Assembly (NCBI RefSeq): GCF_000800255.1
Contig: NZ_CP009747.1
Location: forward strand, 3,720,001-3,784,000
Reading direction: 5' to 3'
Source of the DNA: Pseudomonas parafulva
GTDB lineage: Bacteria; Pseudomonadota; Gammaproteobacteria; Pseudomonadales; Pseudomonadaceae
Length of the DNA: 64,000 nucleotides
Shown: piece after piece, positions 9,688-27,168 of the stretch
Layout: every line of letters begins with the position of its first letter
Position numbering within the stretch: the stretch's first letter is position 1
Notes under the pieces: generated by a model
What the model saw: the letters and a program-made list of their open reading frames with translations, nothing else
The model's database searches: none
Told to the model about the DNA's origin: nothing
Program-made: the position numbers and the translations under genes

Positions 9688-9963
9688 TTAACGCTTGGCT
9701 TTCTTGTCAGCCACGTGCCCGCGATAGGTGCGGGTACCGGCGAACTCGCCCAGTTTGTGGCCGACCATGTCTTCGTTCACGAGAACGGGGACGTGTTGGC
9801 GACCGTTGTGTACCGCGATGGTCAGACCGACCATTTGTGGCAGGATCATCGAACGGCGCGACCAGGTTTTCACCGGCTTGCGATCGTTCTTTTCCACCGC
9901 CACTTCGATCTTCTTCAGCAGGTGAAGATCGATAAAAGGACCTTTTTTCAGAGAACGTGGCAC
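9688..9963 (-). CDS. rpsS: 30S ribosomal protein S19
   Basis: The 91-residue head protein contacts S13 and the A-site region of 16S rRNA. It begins [20 protein letters not shown] and contains [20 protein letters not shown] and [14 protein letters not shown], all diagnostic. It is 16 bp after rplB in the S10 operon. Confidence 0.98.
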
Positions 9964-9979
9964 TGTCGTATCCCTCTAG

Positions 9980-10804
9980 TTACTTGCGACGACGGACGAT
10001 CATGTTGTCGGTACGCTTATTACCGCGGGTCTTCGCACCCTTGGTTGGGAAGCCCCATGGCGATACCGGATGACGACCACCGGAGGTACGACCTTCACCA
10101 CCACCATGTGGGTGGTCAACCGGGTTCATGGCAACACCACGAACGGTTGGGCGAACGCCGCGCCAGCGTTTAGCACCTGCTTTACCCAGCGAACGCAGGC
10201 TGTGCTCGGAGTTCGAGACTTCACCCAGGGTCGCACGGCATTCAGCCAGTACTTTGCGCATCTCACCGGAGCGCAGACGCAGAGTCACATAGGCACCTTC
10301 ACGAGCGATCAGCTGAGCCGAAGCGCCAGCGGAACGAGCGATCTGTGCACCTTTACCCGGCTTCAGCTCGATGCCGTGAATGGTGCTACCTACTGGGATG
10401 TTGCGCAGCTGCAGGGAGTTACCAGCCTTGATTGGGGCCAGTGCACCTGCGATCAGCTGGTCGCCAGCGCTCACGCCTTTAGGGGCGATGATGTAGCGAC
10501 GCTCGCCGTCTGCGTAGCACAGCAGTGCGATGTGAGCAGTACGGTTCGGGTCATATTCGACGCGCTCGACAGTGGCAGGGATGCCATCTTTGTCGTTGCG
10601 ACGGAAGTCGACCAGACGGTAGTGCTGCTTATGACCACCACCCACATGACGGGTAGTAATGCGGCCATTGTTGTTACGACCACCAGACTTCGATTTCTTC
10701 TCGAGCAGCGGTGCGTGAGGAGCGCCTTTGTGCAGCTCCTTGTTGACCACCTTGACCACGAAACGGCGGCCAGGGGAAGTCGGTTTGCATTTAACGATTG
10801 CCAT
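9980..10804 (-). CDS. rplB: 50S ribosomal protein L2
   Basis: This 274-residue protein is essential for subunit association and for shaping the peptidyl transferase centre. The highly conserved [20 protein letters not shown] near residues 219-238 includes the His implicated in peptidyl transfer. The C-terminus [14 protein letters not shown] is typical. It is 14 bp after rplW. Confidence 0.98.
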   Translation of the reverse strand: MAIVKCKPTSPGRRFVVKVVNKELHKGAPHAPLLEKKSKSGGRNNNGRITTRHVGGGHKQHYRLVDFRRNDKDGIPATVERVEYDPNRTAHIALLCYADGERRYIIAPKGVSAGDQLIAGALAPIKAGNSLQLRNIPVGSTIHGIELKPGKGAQIARSAGASAQLIAREGAYVTLRLRSGEMRKVLAECRATLGEVSNSEHSLRSLGKAGAKRWRGVRPTVRGVAMNPVDHPHGGGEGRTSGGRHPVSPWGFPTKGAKTRGNKRTDNMIVRRRK

Positions 10805-10818
10805 GATGCACCCCTTCC

Positions 10819-11118
10819 TTACTCAGCACTGCTGCTGAAATCGAGATCTTGGCCTGGCTGAAGGGATACGATCGCCTTCTTCCAGTCATTGCGCTTGCCC
10901 AGACCACGTGCGGTACGCTTGGTTTTACCCATCACGTTGACAGTCGACACGTTTTCAACTTTTACGTTGAACAGGCCTTCGACAGCTTTCTTGATTTCCA
11001 GCTTGGTTGCATCGGTAGCAACCTTGAATACGAACTGGCCTTTTTTCTCAGCCAGAACGGTAGCCTTCTCGGAAACGTGCGGGCCAAGGAGGACTTTGAA
11101 TACGCGTTCCTGGTTCAT
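10819..11118 (-). CDS. rplW: 50S ribosomal protein L23
   Basis: The 99-residue protein at the tunnel exit is the docking site for trigger factor and SRP. It begins [20 protein letters not shown] and has the conserved loop [20 protein letters not shown]. Its start overlaps the rplD stop by 4 bp (ATGA), a common coupling arrangement. Confidence 0.98.
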   Translation of the reverse strand: MNQERVFKVLLGPHVSEKATVLAEKKGQFVFKVATDATKLEIKKAVEGLFNVKVENVSTVNVMGKTKRTARGLGKRNDWKKAIVSLQPGQDLDFSSSAE

Positions 11119-11717
11119 CCCAGCAGCTCCTCGAATTTCTTCACGGCGGAGACAGTGATCAACACTTTCTCGTAGGCGATCAGGCTTACCGGGTCGGAAC
11201 CTTGTACGTCACGTACGTCGACGTGCGGCAGGTTACGAGCAGCCAGATACAGATTCTGATCAACTGCGTCCGAAACGATCAGAACATCGTTCAGGCCCAT
11301 GCCGTTCAGCTTGTTCAGCAAGTCTTTGGTTTTCGGCGCTTCGACAGCGAAGTCCTGAACCACGACCAGACGATCGCTACGCACCAGCTCGGAGAGGATG
11401 GAGCGCAGAGCTGCGCGGTACATCTTCTTGTTGAGCTTCTGCGAGTGATCTTGAGGGCGAGCTGCGAAGGTGACACCACCGCCACGCCAGATCGGACCAC
11501 GAGTGGTACCGGCACGAGCACGGCCAGTACCCTTCTGACGCCATGGGCGCTTACCGCCACCGGCCACGTCGGAACGGGTCTTTTGCTGCTTGGTGCCCTG
11601 ACGGCCGCCGGCCATGTAGGCCACGACTGCTTGGTGTACCAGCGTCTCGTTGAATTCGCCACCGAAAGTCAGTTCGGAAACTTCGATCGCCTGAGCGTCA
11701 TTTACATTAAGTTGCAT
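11115..11717 (-). CDS. rplD: 50S ribosomal protein L4
   Basis: The 200-residue protein has a long loop that reaches the tunnel wall ([20 protein letters not shown], about residues 46-65). In E. coli L4 also represses the S10 operon through its leader RNA. The loop is intact, with no macrolide-resistance-type change visible. The leader in front of rpsJ here is very short, so the E. coli mechanism is unlikely in the same form. Confidence 0.98.
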   Translation of the reverse strand: MQLNVNDAQAIEVSELTFGGEFNETLVHQAVVAYMAGGRQGTKQQKTRSDVAGGGKRPWRQKGTGRARAGTTRGPIWRGGGVTFAARPQDHSQKLNKKMYRAALRSILSELVRSDRLVVVQDFAVEAPKTKDLLNKLNGMGLNDVLIVSDAVDQNLYLAARNLPHVDVRDVQGSDPVSLIAYEKVLITVSAVKKFEELLG

Positions 11718-11729
11718 GTCAGTTTCCCC

Positions 11730-12365
11730 TTAACCGCGAGCCTTGACAGCTGGACGCACAACCACGTCGCCGCCAGTAGCGCCTGGAACGGCACCCTTGA
11801 TCAGCAGGAGGTTGCGTTCAGCGTCTACGCGTACTACTTCCAGGGACTGAACAGTCACGCGCTCGGCGCCCATGTGACCGGACATCTTCTTGCCCTTGAA
11901 TACACGACCAGGAGTCTGGCACTGGCCGATGGAGCCAGGGACACGGTGCGATACGGAGTTACCGTGGGTGTTGTCCTGACCACGGAAGTTCCAACGCTTG
12001 ATGGTACCGGCGAAGCCTTTACCTTTGGACTGACCGGTTACGTCTACCAGCTGGCCTGCAGTGAAGAGTTCAGCTTTGATCAGATCGCCAGCCTGGAAAT
12101 CGCCTTCTTCAAGACGGAACTCCCAGACACCGCGACCAGCGGCAACGTTAGCCTTGGCGAAGTGACCTGCCTGAGCGGCAGTCACACGCGAAGCACGACG
12201 CTCGCCGACAGTGACTTGCACTGCACGGTAGCCATCGGATTCTTCAGTTTTGAACTGGGTGACGCGATTCGGCTCGATCTCAATGACCGTGACCGGAATG
12301 GAGACACCTTCTTCGGTGAAAACGCGGGTCATACCGCATTTGCGACCGACTACACCAATAGTCAT
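11730..12365 (-). CDS. rplC: 50S ribosomal protein L3
   Basis: This 211-residue early assembly protein reaches into the peptidyl transferase region. It begins [20 protein letters not shown]. The extended loop [20 protein letters not shown] includes the Gln that PrmB methylates in E. coli. The frame extends to 12398, but 12365 gives the family start. An 81-bp gap separates it from rpsJ, larger than other gaps in this operon. Confidence 0.97.
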   Translation of the reverse strand: MTIGVVGRKCGMTRVFTEEGVSIPVTVIEIEPNRVTQFKTEESDGYRAVQVTVGERRASRVTAAQAGHFAKANVAAGRGVWEFRLEEGDFQAGDLIKAELFTAGQLVDVTGQSKGKGFAGTIKRWNFRGQDNTHGNSVSHRVPGSIGQCQTPGRVFKGKKMSGHMGAERVTVQSLEVVRVDAERNLLLIKGAVPGATGGDVVVRPAVKARG

Positions 12366-12446
12366 GTTGTAAACCTCATGAGTGTACGGGGCTTTCACCC
12401 GCTATGGCCGCCCATTTCAGAGCGTTACACGACTAGGACCGAAGTC

Positions 12447-12758
12447 TTAGCCGAGGCTGATCTGCACTTCCACACCTGCCGCAAGATCAAGCTTCATCAG
12501 CGCATCAACGGTTTTATCCGTCGGCTGGACGATGTCCAGAACGCGCTTATGAGTGCGAATCTCGTACTGGTCACGCGCGTCTTTGTTGACGTGCGGGGAG
12601 ACCAGAACGGTGAAACGCTCTTTGCGAGTAGGCAGTGGAATTGGACCACGCACTTGTGCACCAGTACGTTTCGCGGTTTCCACGATTTCCTGGGTGGATT
12701 GGTCGATCAGGCGATGGTCGAAAGCCTTCAACCTGATACGGATTTGCTGATTTTGCAT
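12447..12758 (-). CDS. rpsJ: 30S ribosomal protein S10 (NusE)
   Basis: The 103-residue head protein also acts as NusE, the NusB partner in rRNA antitermination at boxA. That is relevant here because a boxA lies in the rrn leader at 38,894. It begins [20 protein letters not shown]. It is the first gene of the S10 operon and stands behind a strong promoter at 12,819-12,847. Confidence 0.98.
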
Positions 12759-12818
12759 TGGATTTCAGACTCCAGGCTGTTCCCAACGGACGCACTACGC
12801 CCGCTAAAAGGAGGCGTG

Positions 12819-12847
12819 ATTCTATAGACGCCCCCATTTAGTGTCAA
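12819..12847 (-). promoter_or_regulatory. S10 operon promoter
   Basis: On the minus strand a perfect -35 TTGACA (12847-12842) is followed after 17 bp by TAGAAT (12824-12819). This is the strongest-looking promoter of the ribosomal block. The predicted start near 12,812 gives a leader of only about 54 nt to the rpsJ ATG. It comes directly after the tufA terminator. Confidence 0.85.
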
Positions 12848-12852
12848 CCCAA

Positions 12853-12885
12853 TAAAAAAAGCCCCCGCTGAGCGGGGGCTTTTTC
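12853..12885 (-). terminator. Rho-independent terminator after tufA
   Basis: A 9-bp GC-rich stem (AGCCCCCGC / GCGGGGGCT) with a 3-nt loop is followed on the minus strand by seven T. This is a textbook intrinsic terminator. It separates the str operon (rpsL-rpsG-fusA-tufA) from the S10 operon. Confidence 0.93.
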
Positions 12886-12899
12886 AACCGGTCGAGTGA

Positions 12900-14093
12900 T
12901 TACTCGATGATTTTTGCTACGACGCCGGCGCCGACGGTACGACCGCCTTCACGGATGGCGAAGCGCAGACCGTCTTCCATTGCGATGGTCTTGATCAGAG
13001 TGACAGTCATCTGAATGTTGTCACCTGGCATTACCATTTCAACGCCTTCCGGCAGTTCGCAGTTACCGGTCACGTCAGTGGTACGGAAGTAGAACTGAGG
13101 ACGGTAGCCTTTGAAGAACGGCGTGTGACGGCCGCCTTCTTCTTTCGACAGAACGTAGACTTCTGCGGTGAACTTGGTGTGCGGCTTGACCGAACCTGGC
13201 TTGACCAGAACCTGGCCACGCTCAACGTCGTCACGCTTGGTACCACGCAGCAGAACGCCGCAGTTCTCGCCAGCACGACCTTCGTCCAGCAGCTTGCGGA
13301 ACATCTCAACGCCGGTGCAGGTGGTGGTGGTGGTGTCACGCAGACCAACGATTTCCAGCGGATCCTGAACGCGGACGATACCACGCTCGATACGACCGGT
13401 CACAACGGTACCACGGCCCGAGATCGAGAACACGTCTTCGATCGGCATCAGGAACGGCTGGTCGATGGCACGAACTGGCTCAGGAATGTAGCTATCCAGA
13501 GTCTCTACCAGCTTCTTGACAGCGGTAGTGCCCATTTCGTTGTCGTCTTTGCCTTCCAGCGCCATACGAGCCGAACCGATGATGATCGGGGTGTCGTCGC
13601 CTGGGAAGTCGTAGGTGGACAGCAGGTCGCGAACTTCCATCTCGACCAGTTCCAGCAGCTCAGCGTCGTCTACCAGGTCAGCCTTGTTCAGGAAGACCAC
13701 GATGTACGGAACGCCAACCTGACGGGACAGCAGGATGTGCTCACGGGTTTGTGGCATCGGACCATCAGCGGCCGAGCACACCAGGATCGCGCCGTCCATC
13801 TGGGCAGCACCGGTGATCATGTTCTTCACGTAGTCAGCGTGACCTGGGCAGTCAACGTGAGCGTAGTGACGAATGGTCGAGTTGTACTCAACGTGAGCGG
13901 TGTTGATGGTGATACCGCGCGCTTTTTCTTCCGGAGCCGAGTCGATCTTGTCGAACTCAACGATTGCCGAACCGAAAACTTCGGAGCAAACGCGAGTCAG
14001 AGCTGCGGTCAGAGTGGTCTTACCGTGGTCAACGTGGCCGATGGTGCCGACGTTAACGTGGGGAAGGGAACGATCAAATTTTTCTTTAGCCAC
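12900..14093 (-). CDS. tufA: Elongation factor Tu, copy in the str operon
   Basis: This 397-residue GTPase delivers aminoacyl-tRNA to the ribosome. The G1 motif GHVDHGKT (about residues 19-26), [12 protein letters not shown] (G3) and NKADLVDD (G4) are intact. It is the last gene of the str operon, 27 bp after fusA, with a strong terminator behind it. The predicted protein is identical to the second copy at 29,502-30,695; the DNA differs at only a few positions, mostly near the ends. Confidence 0.98.
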
Positions 14094-14120
14094 GACAGTG
14101 AACCTCTTGCCTAAAGGGGA

Positions 14121-16268
<2,148 letters not shown>

Positions 16269-16298
16269 AAAGCCCTCGCAAAATGATTGATGCTTGAA

Positions 16299-16769
16299 TT
16301 AGAAGCGGTAGTGCGAGAACGCTTTGTTGGCCTCGGCCATACGGTGCACGTCTTCACGCTTCTTGACTGCAGCACCCTTGCCTTCAGCAGCATCCAGCAG
16401 CTCGCCAGCCAGGCGCAGAGCCATCGACTTCTCGCCGCGCTTGCGGGCGTAGTCTACGAGCCAGCGCATTGCCAGAGCGTTACGACGGGATGGACGAACT
16501 TCAACCGGAACCTGGTAAGTGGCACCGCCGACACGGCGGGACTTGACTTCGACCAGCGGAGCGATGGCGTCGAGAGCTTTCTCGAAGATTTCCAGGGGGT
16601 CGCTGTTCTTGCGTGCTTTGACGGTATCCAGAGCACCGTAAACGATGCGCTCGGCTACGGCCTTCTTGCCGCTTTCCATCACGTGGTTCATGAACTTGGC
16701 GAGGATCTGCGATCCGTATTTAGGATCGTCCAGGATCTCACGTTTTGCTGCTACACGACGTCTTGGCAT
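16299..16769 (-). CDS. rpsG: 30S ribosomal protein S7
   Basis: The 156-residue protein is the primary binder of the 16S 3' major domain, at the E site. In E. coli it represses the str operon at the rpsL-rpsG gap. It begins [20 protein letters not shown] and contains [19 protein letters not shown]. The upstream gap of 106 bp to rpsL is where an S7 target would be expected; I did not resolve its structure. Confidence 0.98.
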   Translation of the reverse strand: MPRRRVAAKREILDDPKYGSQILAKFMNHVMESGKKAVAERIVYGALDTVKARKNSDPLEIFEKALDAIAPLVEVKSRRVGGATYQVPVEVRPSRRNALAMRWLVDYARKRGEKSMALRLAGELLDAAEGKGAAVKKREDVHRMAEANKAFSHYRF

Positions 16770-16875
16770 GATAAGCCCTCAAACGGTCTTCAGGTTAGCC
16801 CGGGACTTGGATCTTCGACCCCTGCCCGACCTTACTCTTATCGACTCAAATAAATGGATGTCTGCAAACGGCCGA

Positions 16876-17247
16876 TTACTTCGGACGCTTGGTACCGTAC
16901 TTCGAACGACCCTGGTTACGGCCTTTGACGCCCGAAGTATCCAGAGAGCCGCGAACGGTGTGGTAACGAACACCTGGCAAGTCTTTTACACGGCCGCCAC
17001 GGATCAGGACGACGCTGTGCTCTTGCAGGTTGTGGCCTTCACCACCGATGTACGAGGAAACCTCGAAACCGTTGGTCAGACGCACACGGCATACTTTACG
17101 CAGTGCCGAGTTAGGTTTTTTCGGCGTGGTGGTGTACACACGGGTGCACACGCCACGACGTTGCGGGCAGTTCTGCAGCGCAGGTACGTCGGATTTCTCG
17201 ACGGTACGCTTGCGCGGCTGACGTACCAGCTGGTTGATAGTTGCCAT
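16876..17247 (-). CDS. rpsL: 30S ribosomal protein S12
   Basis: The 123-residue decoding-centre protein begins [20 protein letters not shown]. Lys43 and Lys44 ([13 protein letters not shown]) and Lys88 ([10 protein letters not shown]) are wild type, so the common streptomycin-resistance substitutions are absent. Asp89, the residue methylthiolated by RimO in E. coli, is present. It is the first gene of the str operon. Confidence 0.98.
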   Translation of the reverse strand: MATINQLVRQPRKRTVEKSDVPALQNCPQRRGVCTRVYTTTPKKPNSALRKVCRVRLTNGFEVSSYIGGEGHNLQEHSVVLIRGGRVKDLPGVRYHTVRGSLDTSGVKGRNQGRSKYGTKRPK

Positions 17248-17340
17248 CTACTAGCTCCACTGAATGTCTTGCGACGCTATTGTCTTGCAAGAAAGCCAAA
17301 AATTGGCGAGACGGAGCCTCACCAAATTTAAGGGTACAAA

Positions 17341-17369
17341 AGTCTAAAGAGGATCTTGCACCCAGTCAA
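17341..17369 (-). promoter_or_regulatory. str operon promoter
   Basis: On the minus strand, TTGACT (17369-17364) and TAGACT (17346-17341) are separated by 17 bp. They lie in the 210-bp rpoC-rpsL gap, giving a leader of about 85 nt before rpsL. The remaining upstream part of the gap is GC-rich with a GGCGGGG...CCCCGCC inverted pair but no T-run. Confidence 0.8.
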
Positions 17370-17457
17370 GACAAGGCCCCGACCCTTCCTGCCCGGTCAT
17401 CGGCAACAATTCATGTCGCCGCGGCGGGGAGGAAGGGGCCGGGGCCCCGCCTCTACC

Positions 17458-21657
<4,200 letters not shown>

Positions 21658-21721
21658 GGCCTTTCCTCCTGGCGGAGCAGGAAGCGGGCTGTGCCAGCCC
21701 CACTCCCCTTCGCGTCACGTG

Positions 21722-24700
21722 TTATTCGGTTTCCAGATCGATATCGATACCGAGCGAACGGATCTCTTTGATCAACACGTTGAAGGACTCGGGCATGCCC
21801 GGCTCCATACGGTGATCGCCATCCACGATGTTCTTGTACATCTTGGTACGGCCGTTCACGTCGTCCGACTTCACTGTGAGCATTTCTTGCAGGGTGTATG
21901 CCGCGCCGTATGCTTCCAGCGCCCACACTTCCATCTCCCCGAAACGCTGACCACCGAACTGCGCCTTACCACCCAGCGGCTGCTGGGTAACCAGGCTGTA
22001 AGAACCAGTGGAACGCGCGTGCATCTTGTCGTCCACCAAGTGGTTCAGCTTGAGCATGTACATGTAACCAACGGTCACTGGACGCTCGAACTTGTTGCCG
22101 GTACGACCATCGAACAGCACCATCTGGCCGCTCTCTGGCAGATCGGCCAGCTTCAGCATGGCCTTGATCTCGCGCTCCTTGGCACCGTCGAAGACTGGAG
22201 TGGCCATTGGCACGCCTTTCTTCAGGTTGTTGGCCAGGGCGAAGATCTCTTGATCGGAGAACTCGTCGAGGTTTTCCTGACGACCACCGATCTCGTTGTA
22301 GATCTCGGTCAGGAAGCTACGCAGTTCGGCAGCCTTGCGTTGCTCTTCGATCATGCGGTCGATCTTCTCGCCCAGCCCTTTGGCCGCGAGGCCCAGGTGG
22401 GTTTCGAGAATCTGACCGACGTTCATACGCGAAGGTACGCCCAGCGGGTTCAGTACGACATCGACCGGTGTACCGTTGGCGTCATGCGGCATGTCTTCGA
22501 CCGGCATGATCACCGAGACGACACCCTTGTTACCGTGACGACCGGCCATCTTGTCACCCGGCTGGATGCGACGGCGGATAGCCAGGTAGACCTTGACGAT
22601 CTTCAGTACGCCTGGAGCCAGGTCATCGCCCTGCTGCAGCTTGCGCTTCTTGTCTTCGAACTTGTCGTCGAGCAGACGACGGCGATCGACGATGTACTGC
22701 TGAGCCTTTTCCAACTGCTCGTTCAGTGCATCTTCGGCCATGCGCAGCTTGAACCACTGACCGTGCTCCAGACCGCCCAGCACTTCGTCGGAGATCACGG
22801 TGCCTTTCTTCAGGCCCGCGCCGCCGTCGACCACTTGGCCGTTCAGCGCAGAGCGCAGACGCTCAAAGGTCGCGCCCTCAACGATACGGAACTCTTCGTT
22901 GAGGTCCTTGCGGATCTCGTCCAGCTGCATCTTCTCGATGGCCAGGGCTCGGCTGTCGCGCTCGACGCCATCACGGGTGAAGACCTGAACGTCGATGACG
23001 GTGCCCTTGGTGCCAGTTGGCACACGCAGGGAGGTATCTTTGACGTCGCTGGCCTTCTCACCGAAGATCGCCCGCAGCAGTTTCTCTTCGGGCGTCAATT
23101 GGGTCTCGCCTTTCGGAGTGACCTTGCCGACCAGAATGTCGCCAGCGCCGACCTCGGCACCTACGTAGACGATACCGGCTTCGTCCAGCTTGTTCAGCGC
23201 AGCTTCACCCACGTTCGGGATGTCCGCGGTGATTTCCTCTGGGCCAAGCTTGGTGTCACGCGCCACACAGGTCAGTTCCTGGATGTGGATCGTGGTGAAA
23301 CGGTCTTCCTGAACCACACGTTCGGAGAGGCAGATGGAGTCTTCGAAGTTGAAGCCGTTCCACGCCATGAACGCGATGCGCATGTTCTGGCCCAAAGCCA
23401 GCTCACCCATATCGGTGGACGGACCATCGGCCATGATGTCACCGCGCGCGACCACGTCACCTTTGCTGACCAGCGGACGCTGGTTGATGCAGGTGTTCTG
23501 GTTCGAGCGGGTGTACTTGGTCAGGTTGTAGATATCCACACCGGCTTCGCCGGTCTCGACTTCATCATCCGCGACGCGAACCACGATCCGGCTGGCATCG
23601 ACCGAGTCGATTACACCGCCACGACGAGCGACTACACAAACACCGGAGTCACGGGCAACGTTGCGCTCCATGCCGGTACCTACCAGCGGCTTGTCGGCAC
23701 GCAGGGTGGGTACAGCCTGGCGCTGCATGTTCGAGCCCATCAATGCACGGTTGGCGTCGTCGTGCTCGAGGAACGGAATCAGCGAGGCTGCAACGGAAAC
23801 GACCTGCTTCGGCGAAACGTCCATCAGGGTGACGTCTTCCGGCGCCTTGACGGTGAACTCGTTCAGGTGACGAACAGCAACCAGCTCATCGATGAGCTGC
23901 TTCTTGTCGTTCATCGCAGCCGAAGCCTGGGCGATCACATGATCGGCCTCTTCGATTGCCGACAGGAACACGATGTCGTCGCTGACCACACCTTCTTTCA
24001 CCACGCGGTACGGGCTTTCCAGGAAGCCGTACTGGTTGGTGCGAGCATAGGCCGCCAGGGAGTTGATCAGACCGATGTTCGGACCTTCCGGCGTTTCGAT
24101 CGGGCACACGCGGCCATAATGGGTCGGGTGTACGTCACGCACTTCGAAGCCAGCACGCTCACGGGTCAGACCACCTGGGCCGAGCGCGGAAACGCGGCGC
24201 TTGTGAGTGATCTCGGAGAGCGGGTTGTTCTGGTCCATGAACTGGGAAAGCTGGCTGGAGCCGAAGAACTCCTTCACCGCCGCCGCAACCGGCTTGGCGT
24301 TGATCAGGTCCTGCGGCATCAGGCCTTCGCTTTCAGCCATCGACAGACGTTCCTTGACCGCACGCTCTACGCGCACCAGGCCAACACGGAACTGGTTCTC
24401 GGCCATCTCGCCAACGCAACGTACGCGGCGGTTGCCCAGGTGGTCGATGTCGTCGACGATGCCCTTGCCGTTACGGATGTCGACCAGCGTCTTCAGCACG
24501 TCAACGATGTCTTCCTTGCTCAGCACGCCCGAACCTTCGATCTCGGTCCGACCGATACGACGGTTGAACTTCATGCGGCCTACGGCCGACAGGTCGTAAC
24601 GCTCAGCGCTGAAGAACAGGTTGTTGAACAGAGTTTCGGCAGCGTCCTTGGTCGGCGGCTCGCCTGGACGCATCATGCGATAGATTTCGACCAGTGCTTC

Positions 24701-25795
24701 CAGCTGGTTGCTGGTGGTGTCGATCTTCAGCGTATCGGCAATGAACGGACCGCAGTCGATGTCGTTGGTGTACAGCGTCTCGATGCGTACTACCTGAGCT
24801 TTGGCGATCTTGACCAGCAGATCGGTAGTCAGCTCAGTATTGCACTCAGCCAGGATCTCACCCGTTGCCGGATGCACGATGGCCTTGGCAGTGGTGCGAC
24901 CAATGACATATTCCAGCGGGACTTCCAGCTGTTTGACGCCGGACTTCTCGATCTGGTTGATGTGACGCGCGGTGATCCGGCGCCCCTGCTCGACGATGAC
25001 CTTGCCGGTTTCGTCGGTGATATCCATCACCGCGACTTCACCACGCAAGCGTTGGGCAACCAGCTCCAGGCTCAACTTCTCGCCGGAAACGTGGAATACG
25101 TTGGTGGTGTAGAAGGTGTCCAGGATCTCTTCGGTGCTGTAGCCCAGCGCACGCAGCAGGACGGACGCCGGCAGCTTGCGACGACGGTCGATACGCACGA
25201 ACACGCAGTCCTTCGGGTCGAACTCGAAGTCCAACCACGAGCCGCGGTAAGGAATGATGCGAGCGGAGTACAGCAGCTTGCCGGAGCTGTGAGTCTTGCC
25301 ACGGTCGTGGTCGAAGAACACACCTGGCGAACGGTGCAGCTGGGAAACGATCACACGCTCGGTACCGTTGATAACGAAGGTACCGTTCTCAGTCATCAGG
25401 GGGATTTCACCCATGTAGACTTCTTGCTCTTTGATGTCCTTGATCGCTTTGTTCGACGACTCTTTGTCGAAGATGATCAGGCGCACCTTGACCCGCAGTG
25501 GGACCGCGAAGGTCACGCCACGCAGGACACATTCCTTCACATCGAAGGCAGGCTCGCCCAGGCGATAGCCTACGTACTCCAGGGCAGCATTGCCGGAGTA
25601 GCTGATGATCGGGAATACCGATTTGAAGGCCGCATGCAGACCGACGTCGCGGAACTGATCCTTGGATGCTCCCGCCTGCAGGAATTCGCGATACGAATCC
25701 AGCTGGATGGCCAGGAGGTACGGCACATCCATGACGTCCGGCAACTTGCTAAAGTCCTTGCGGATACGTTTTTTCTCAGTGTATGAGTAAGCCAT
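21722..25795 (-). CDS. rpoB: RNA polymerase beta subunit
   Basis: The 1357-residue subunit begins [20 protein letters not shown]. The rifampicin pocket reads [20 protein letters not shown] then [11 protein letters not shown], wild type at the positions usually altered in resistant mutants. The C-terminal region ends with [12 protein letters not shown]. It is preceded by a 220-bp structured gap after rplL containing a probable attenuator. Confidence 0.98.
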   Translation of the reverse strand: MAYSYTEKKRIRKDFSKLPDVMDVPYLLAIQLDSYREFLQAGASKDQFRDVGLHAAFKSVFPIISYSGNAALEYVGYRLGEPAFDVKECVLRGVTFAVPLRVKVRLIIFDKESSNKAIKDIKEQEVYMGEIPLMTENGTFVINGTERVIVSQLHRSPGVFFDHDRGKTHSSGKLLYSARIIPYRGSWLDFEFDPKDCVFVRIDRRRKLPASVLLRALGYSTEEILDTFYTTNVFHVSGEKLSLELVAQRLRGEVAVMDITDETGKVIVEQGRRITARHINQIEKSGVKQLEVPLEYVIGRTTAKAIVHPATGEILAECNTELTTDLLVKIAKAQVVRIETLYTNDIDCGPFIADTLKIDTTSNQLEALVEIYRMMRPGEPPTKDAAETLFNNLFFSAERYDLSAVGRMKFNRRIGRTEIEGSGVLSKEDIVDVLKTLVDIRNGKGIVDDIDHLGNRRVRCVGEMAENQFRVGLVRVERAVKERLSMAESEGLMPQDLINAKPVAAAVKEFFGSSQLSQFMDQNNPLSEITHKRRVSALGPGGLTRERAGFEVRDVHPTHYGRVCPIETPEGPNIGLINSLAAYARTNQYGFLESPYRVVKEGVVSDDIVFLSAIEEADHVIAQASAAMNDKKQLIDELVAVRHLNEFTVKAPEDVTLMDVSPKQVVSVAASLIPFLEHDDANRALMGSNMQRQAVPTLRADKPLVGTGMERNVARDSGVCVVARRGGVIDSVDASRIVVRVADDEVETGEAGVDIYNLTKYTRSNQNTCINQRPLVSKGDVVARGDIMADGPSTDMGELALGQNMRIAFMAWNGFNFEDSICLSERVVQEDRFTTIHIQELTCVARDTKLGPEEITADIPNVGEAALNKLDEAGIVYVGAEVGAGDILVGKVTPKGETQLTPEEKLLRAIFGEKASDVKDTSLRVPTGTKGTVIDVQVFTRDGVERDSRALAIEKMQLDEIRKDLNEEFRIVEGATFERLRSALNGQVVDGGAGLKKGTVISDEVLGGLEHGQWFKLRMAEDALNEQLEKAQQYIVDRRRLLDDKFEDKKRKLQQGDDLAPGVLKIVKVYLAIRRRIQPGDKMAGRHGNKGVVSVIMPVEDMPHDANGTPVDVVLNPLGVPSRMNVGQILETHLGLAAKGLGEKIDRMIEEQRKAAELRSFLTEIYNEIGGRQENLDEFSDQEIFALANNLKKGVPMATPVFDGAKEREIKAMLKLADLPESGQMVLFDGRTGNKFERPVTVGYMYMLKLNHLVDDKMHARSTGSYSLVTQQPLGGKAQFGGQRFGEMEVWALEAYGAAYTLQEMLTVKSDDVNGRTKMYKNIVDGDHRMEPGMPESFNVLIKEIRSLGIDIDLETE

Positions 25796-25941
25796 CAGCG
25801 TTCCCCAGCTTGGTCACCTGCTTGTTTGGCTTCTCCCGGCGGGAGCAGCCAGAAAATCGTGCAAACCCCTTGGTTTGCGCCACCCACATGGGTGTCTTGC
25901 AGCTCGTTATCGGGGCCGACAGGATCGGCCACCAATAACGG

Positions 25942-25970
25942 AAAAAGGCCGGTGGCACAGGCCACCAGCC
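25942..25970 (-). terminator. rplL-rpoB attenuator
   Basis: On the minus strand GGCTGGTGGC, a 4-nt loop and GCCACCGGCC form a stem followed by TTTTTCC. It lies about 45 nt after rplL and 150 nt before rpoB. In E. coli a partial terminator at the same place reduces rpoBC relative to the ribosomal proteins. The same role is inferred here. Confidence 0.75.
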
Positions 25971-26015
25971 ATCAGCCCTACGCTTGACGCTCAGGCTGCA
26001 GTCGCAAAGTCGAAA

Positions 26016-26384
26016 TTACTTCAGCTCGACTTTAGCGCCAGCTTCTTCCAGCTTCTTCTTAGCGTCTTCAGCGGCTTCTTTCGAAACGCCTTCAGCTACG
26101 ACCTGAGGAGCGCCATCGACTTTCTCTTTGGCTTCTTTCAGGCCCAGACCGGTCAGTTCGCGAACGGCTTTAATGACGTTCACTTTCTTGTCGCCAGCTT
26201 CGAGCAGGACAACGTTGAACTCGGTCTGCTCTTCGGCAGCAGGAGCGGCAGCAGCTGGGCCAGCGGCAACAGCGGCAGCAGCGGTAACGCCGAAGGTTTC
26301 TTCCATCGCTTTGATCAGTTCAACAATTTCCAGAACGGTTTTCTGGCCGATCGCTTCGATGATTTGCTCGTTAGTCAGAGACAT
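26016..26384 (-). CDS. rplL: 50S ribosomal protein L7/L12
   Basis: The 122-residue stalk protein recruits translational GTPases. It has an N-terminal dimerisation helix ([20 protein letters not shown]), an Ala-rich flexible hinge ([19 protein letters not shown], about residues 35-53) and the globular CTD with [20 protein letters not shown]. It lies 80 bp after rplJ. It is made in several copies per ribosome, as the strong spacing and context suggest. Confidence 0.98.
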   Translation of the reverse strand: MSLTNEQIIEAIGQKTVLEIVELIKAMEETFGVTAAAAVAAGPAAAAPAAEEQTEFNVVLLEAGDKKVNVIKAVRELTGLGLKEAKEKVDGAPQVVAEGVSKEAAEDAKKKLEEAGAKVELK

Positions 26385-26464
26385 GACTATGAATTCCTGT
26401 ATTGGGGTGACAGCCTACGCGGCCATCAAATTAAACGTTTGATTTCGAGAGAAACTACGCTGCC

Positions 26465-26965
26465 TTAGGCAGCCGCTGCTTCTTTCTGGTCGCGCAGAGC
26501 AGCCAGGGTACGTGCCAGCTTGCTGGTTGCACCTTGGATCACGCTCATCAGCTGTGCGATAGCCTCGTCGCGAGTTGGCAGAGTTGCCAGCACGTCGATC
26601 TGGTTAGCGGCAAGGAACTTGCCGTCGAACGCAGCTGCCTTGATCTCGAACTTGTCCTGACCCTTGGCGAATTCCTTGAACAGACGGGCAGCGGCGCCCG
26701 GGTGCTCATTGGAGAACGCGATCAGGGTCGGGCCGGTGAAAGCGTCGTTGAGAACACTGAATTCAGTGTCAGCAACAGCACGCTTGAGCAGGGTGTTACG
26801 TACGACACGTACATAAACACCAGCTTCACGAGCCTCTTTACGGAGTCCGGTCATTGCGCCTACAGTCACACCACGGGCATCAGCCACGACAGCGGACAGA
26901 GCGACTTTGGCAGCCTCGTTGACTTCAGCGACGATGGCCTTCTTGTCTTCGAGTTTAATTGCCAC
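26465..26965 (-). CDS. rplJ: 50S ribosomal protein L10
   Basis: The 166-residue base of the L7/L12 stalk starts with GTG at 26965, giving (V/M)[25 protein letters not shown] Shine-Dalgarno precedes it. The frame runs on to 27052, but that extension is not family-like and lies in the leader. In E. coli the L10-L12 complex binds the rplJ leader to repress translation. A 203-bp structured gap here is the likely equivalent. Confidence 0.96.
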   Translation of the reverse strand: MAIKLEDKKAIVAEVNEAAKVALSAVVADARGVTVGAMTGLRKEAREAGVYVRVVRNTLLKRAVADTEFSVLNDAFTGPTLIAFSNEHPGAAARLFKEFAKGQDKFEIKAAAFDGKFLAANQIDVLATLPTRDEAIAQLMSVIQGATSKLARTLAALRDQKEAAAA

Positions 26966-26979
26966 GGGTTTACTCCTGG

Positions 26980-27165
26980 TTTCTACCGTTTCATCTGGCC
27001 GAGGCCGGATGTCGTTTTGGTGTCTGATTCGCGAGCGAATCGGGAGCACCATCTGCGTAGGCTTGGGTTTTAAGACTTGCGTCGCCTACGGTCTTGGATA
27101 GCCCCCGCCAGGCAGGGACCCCAATCTTGTTGCCGTCGGCGCGCTCTAGAGAACGCACCGACGCT
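26980..27165 (-). promoter_or_regulatory. Probable L10 leader (autoregulatory mRNA structure)
   Basis: The 203-bp gap between rplA and rplJ contains several GC-rich pairings on the minus strand, including TCCCTGCCTGGCGGGGGC and GATTCGCTCGCGAATC. The position matches the L10 leader known in many bacteria. The exact kink-turn was not modelled, so borders are approximate. Confidence 0.6.
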
Positions 27166-27168
27166 GCA

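Noticed and set aside
17405..17457. GC-rich inverted pair after rpoC as an intrinsic terminator
   Set aside because: GGCGGGG and CCCCGCC can pair, but there is no T-run on the minus strand, so I left rpoC termination unassigned.
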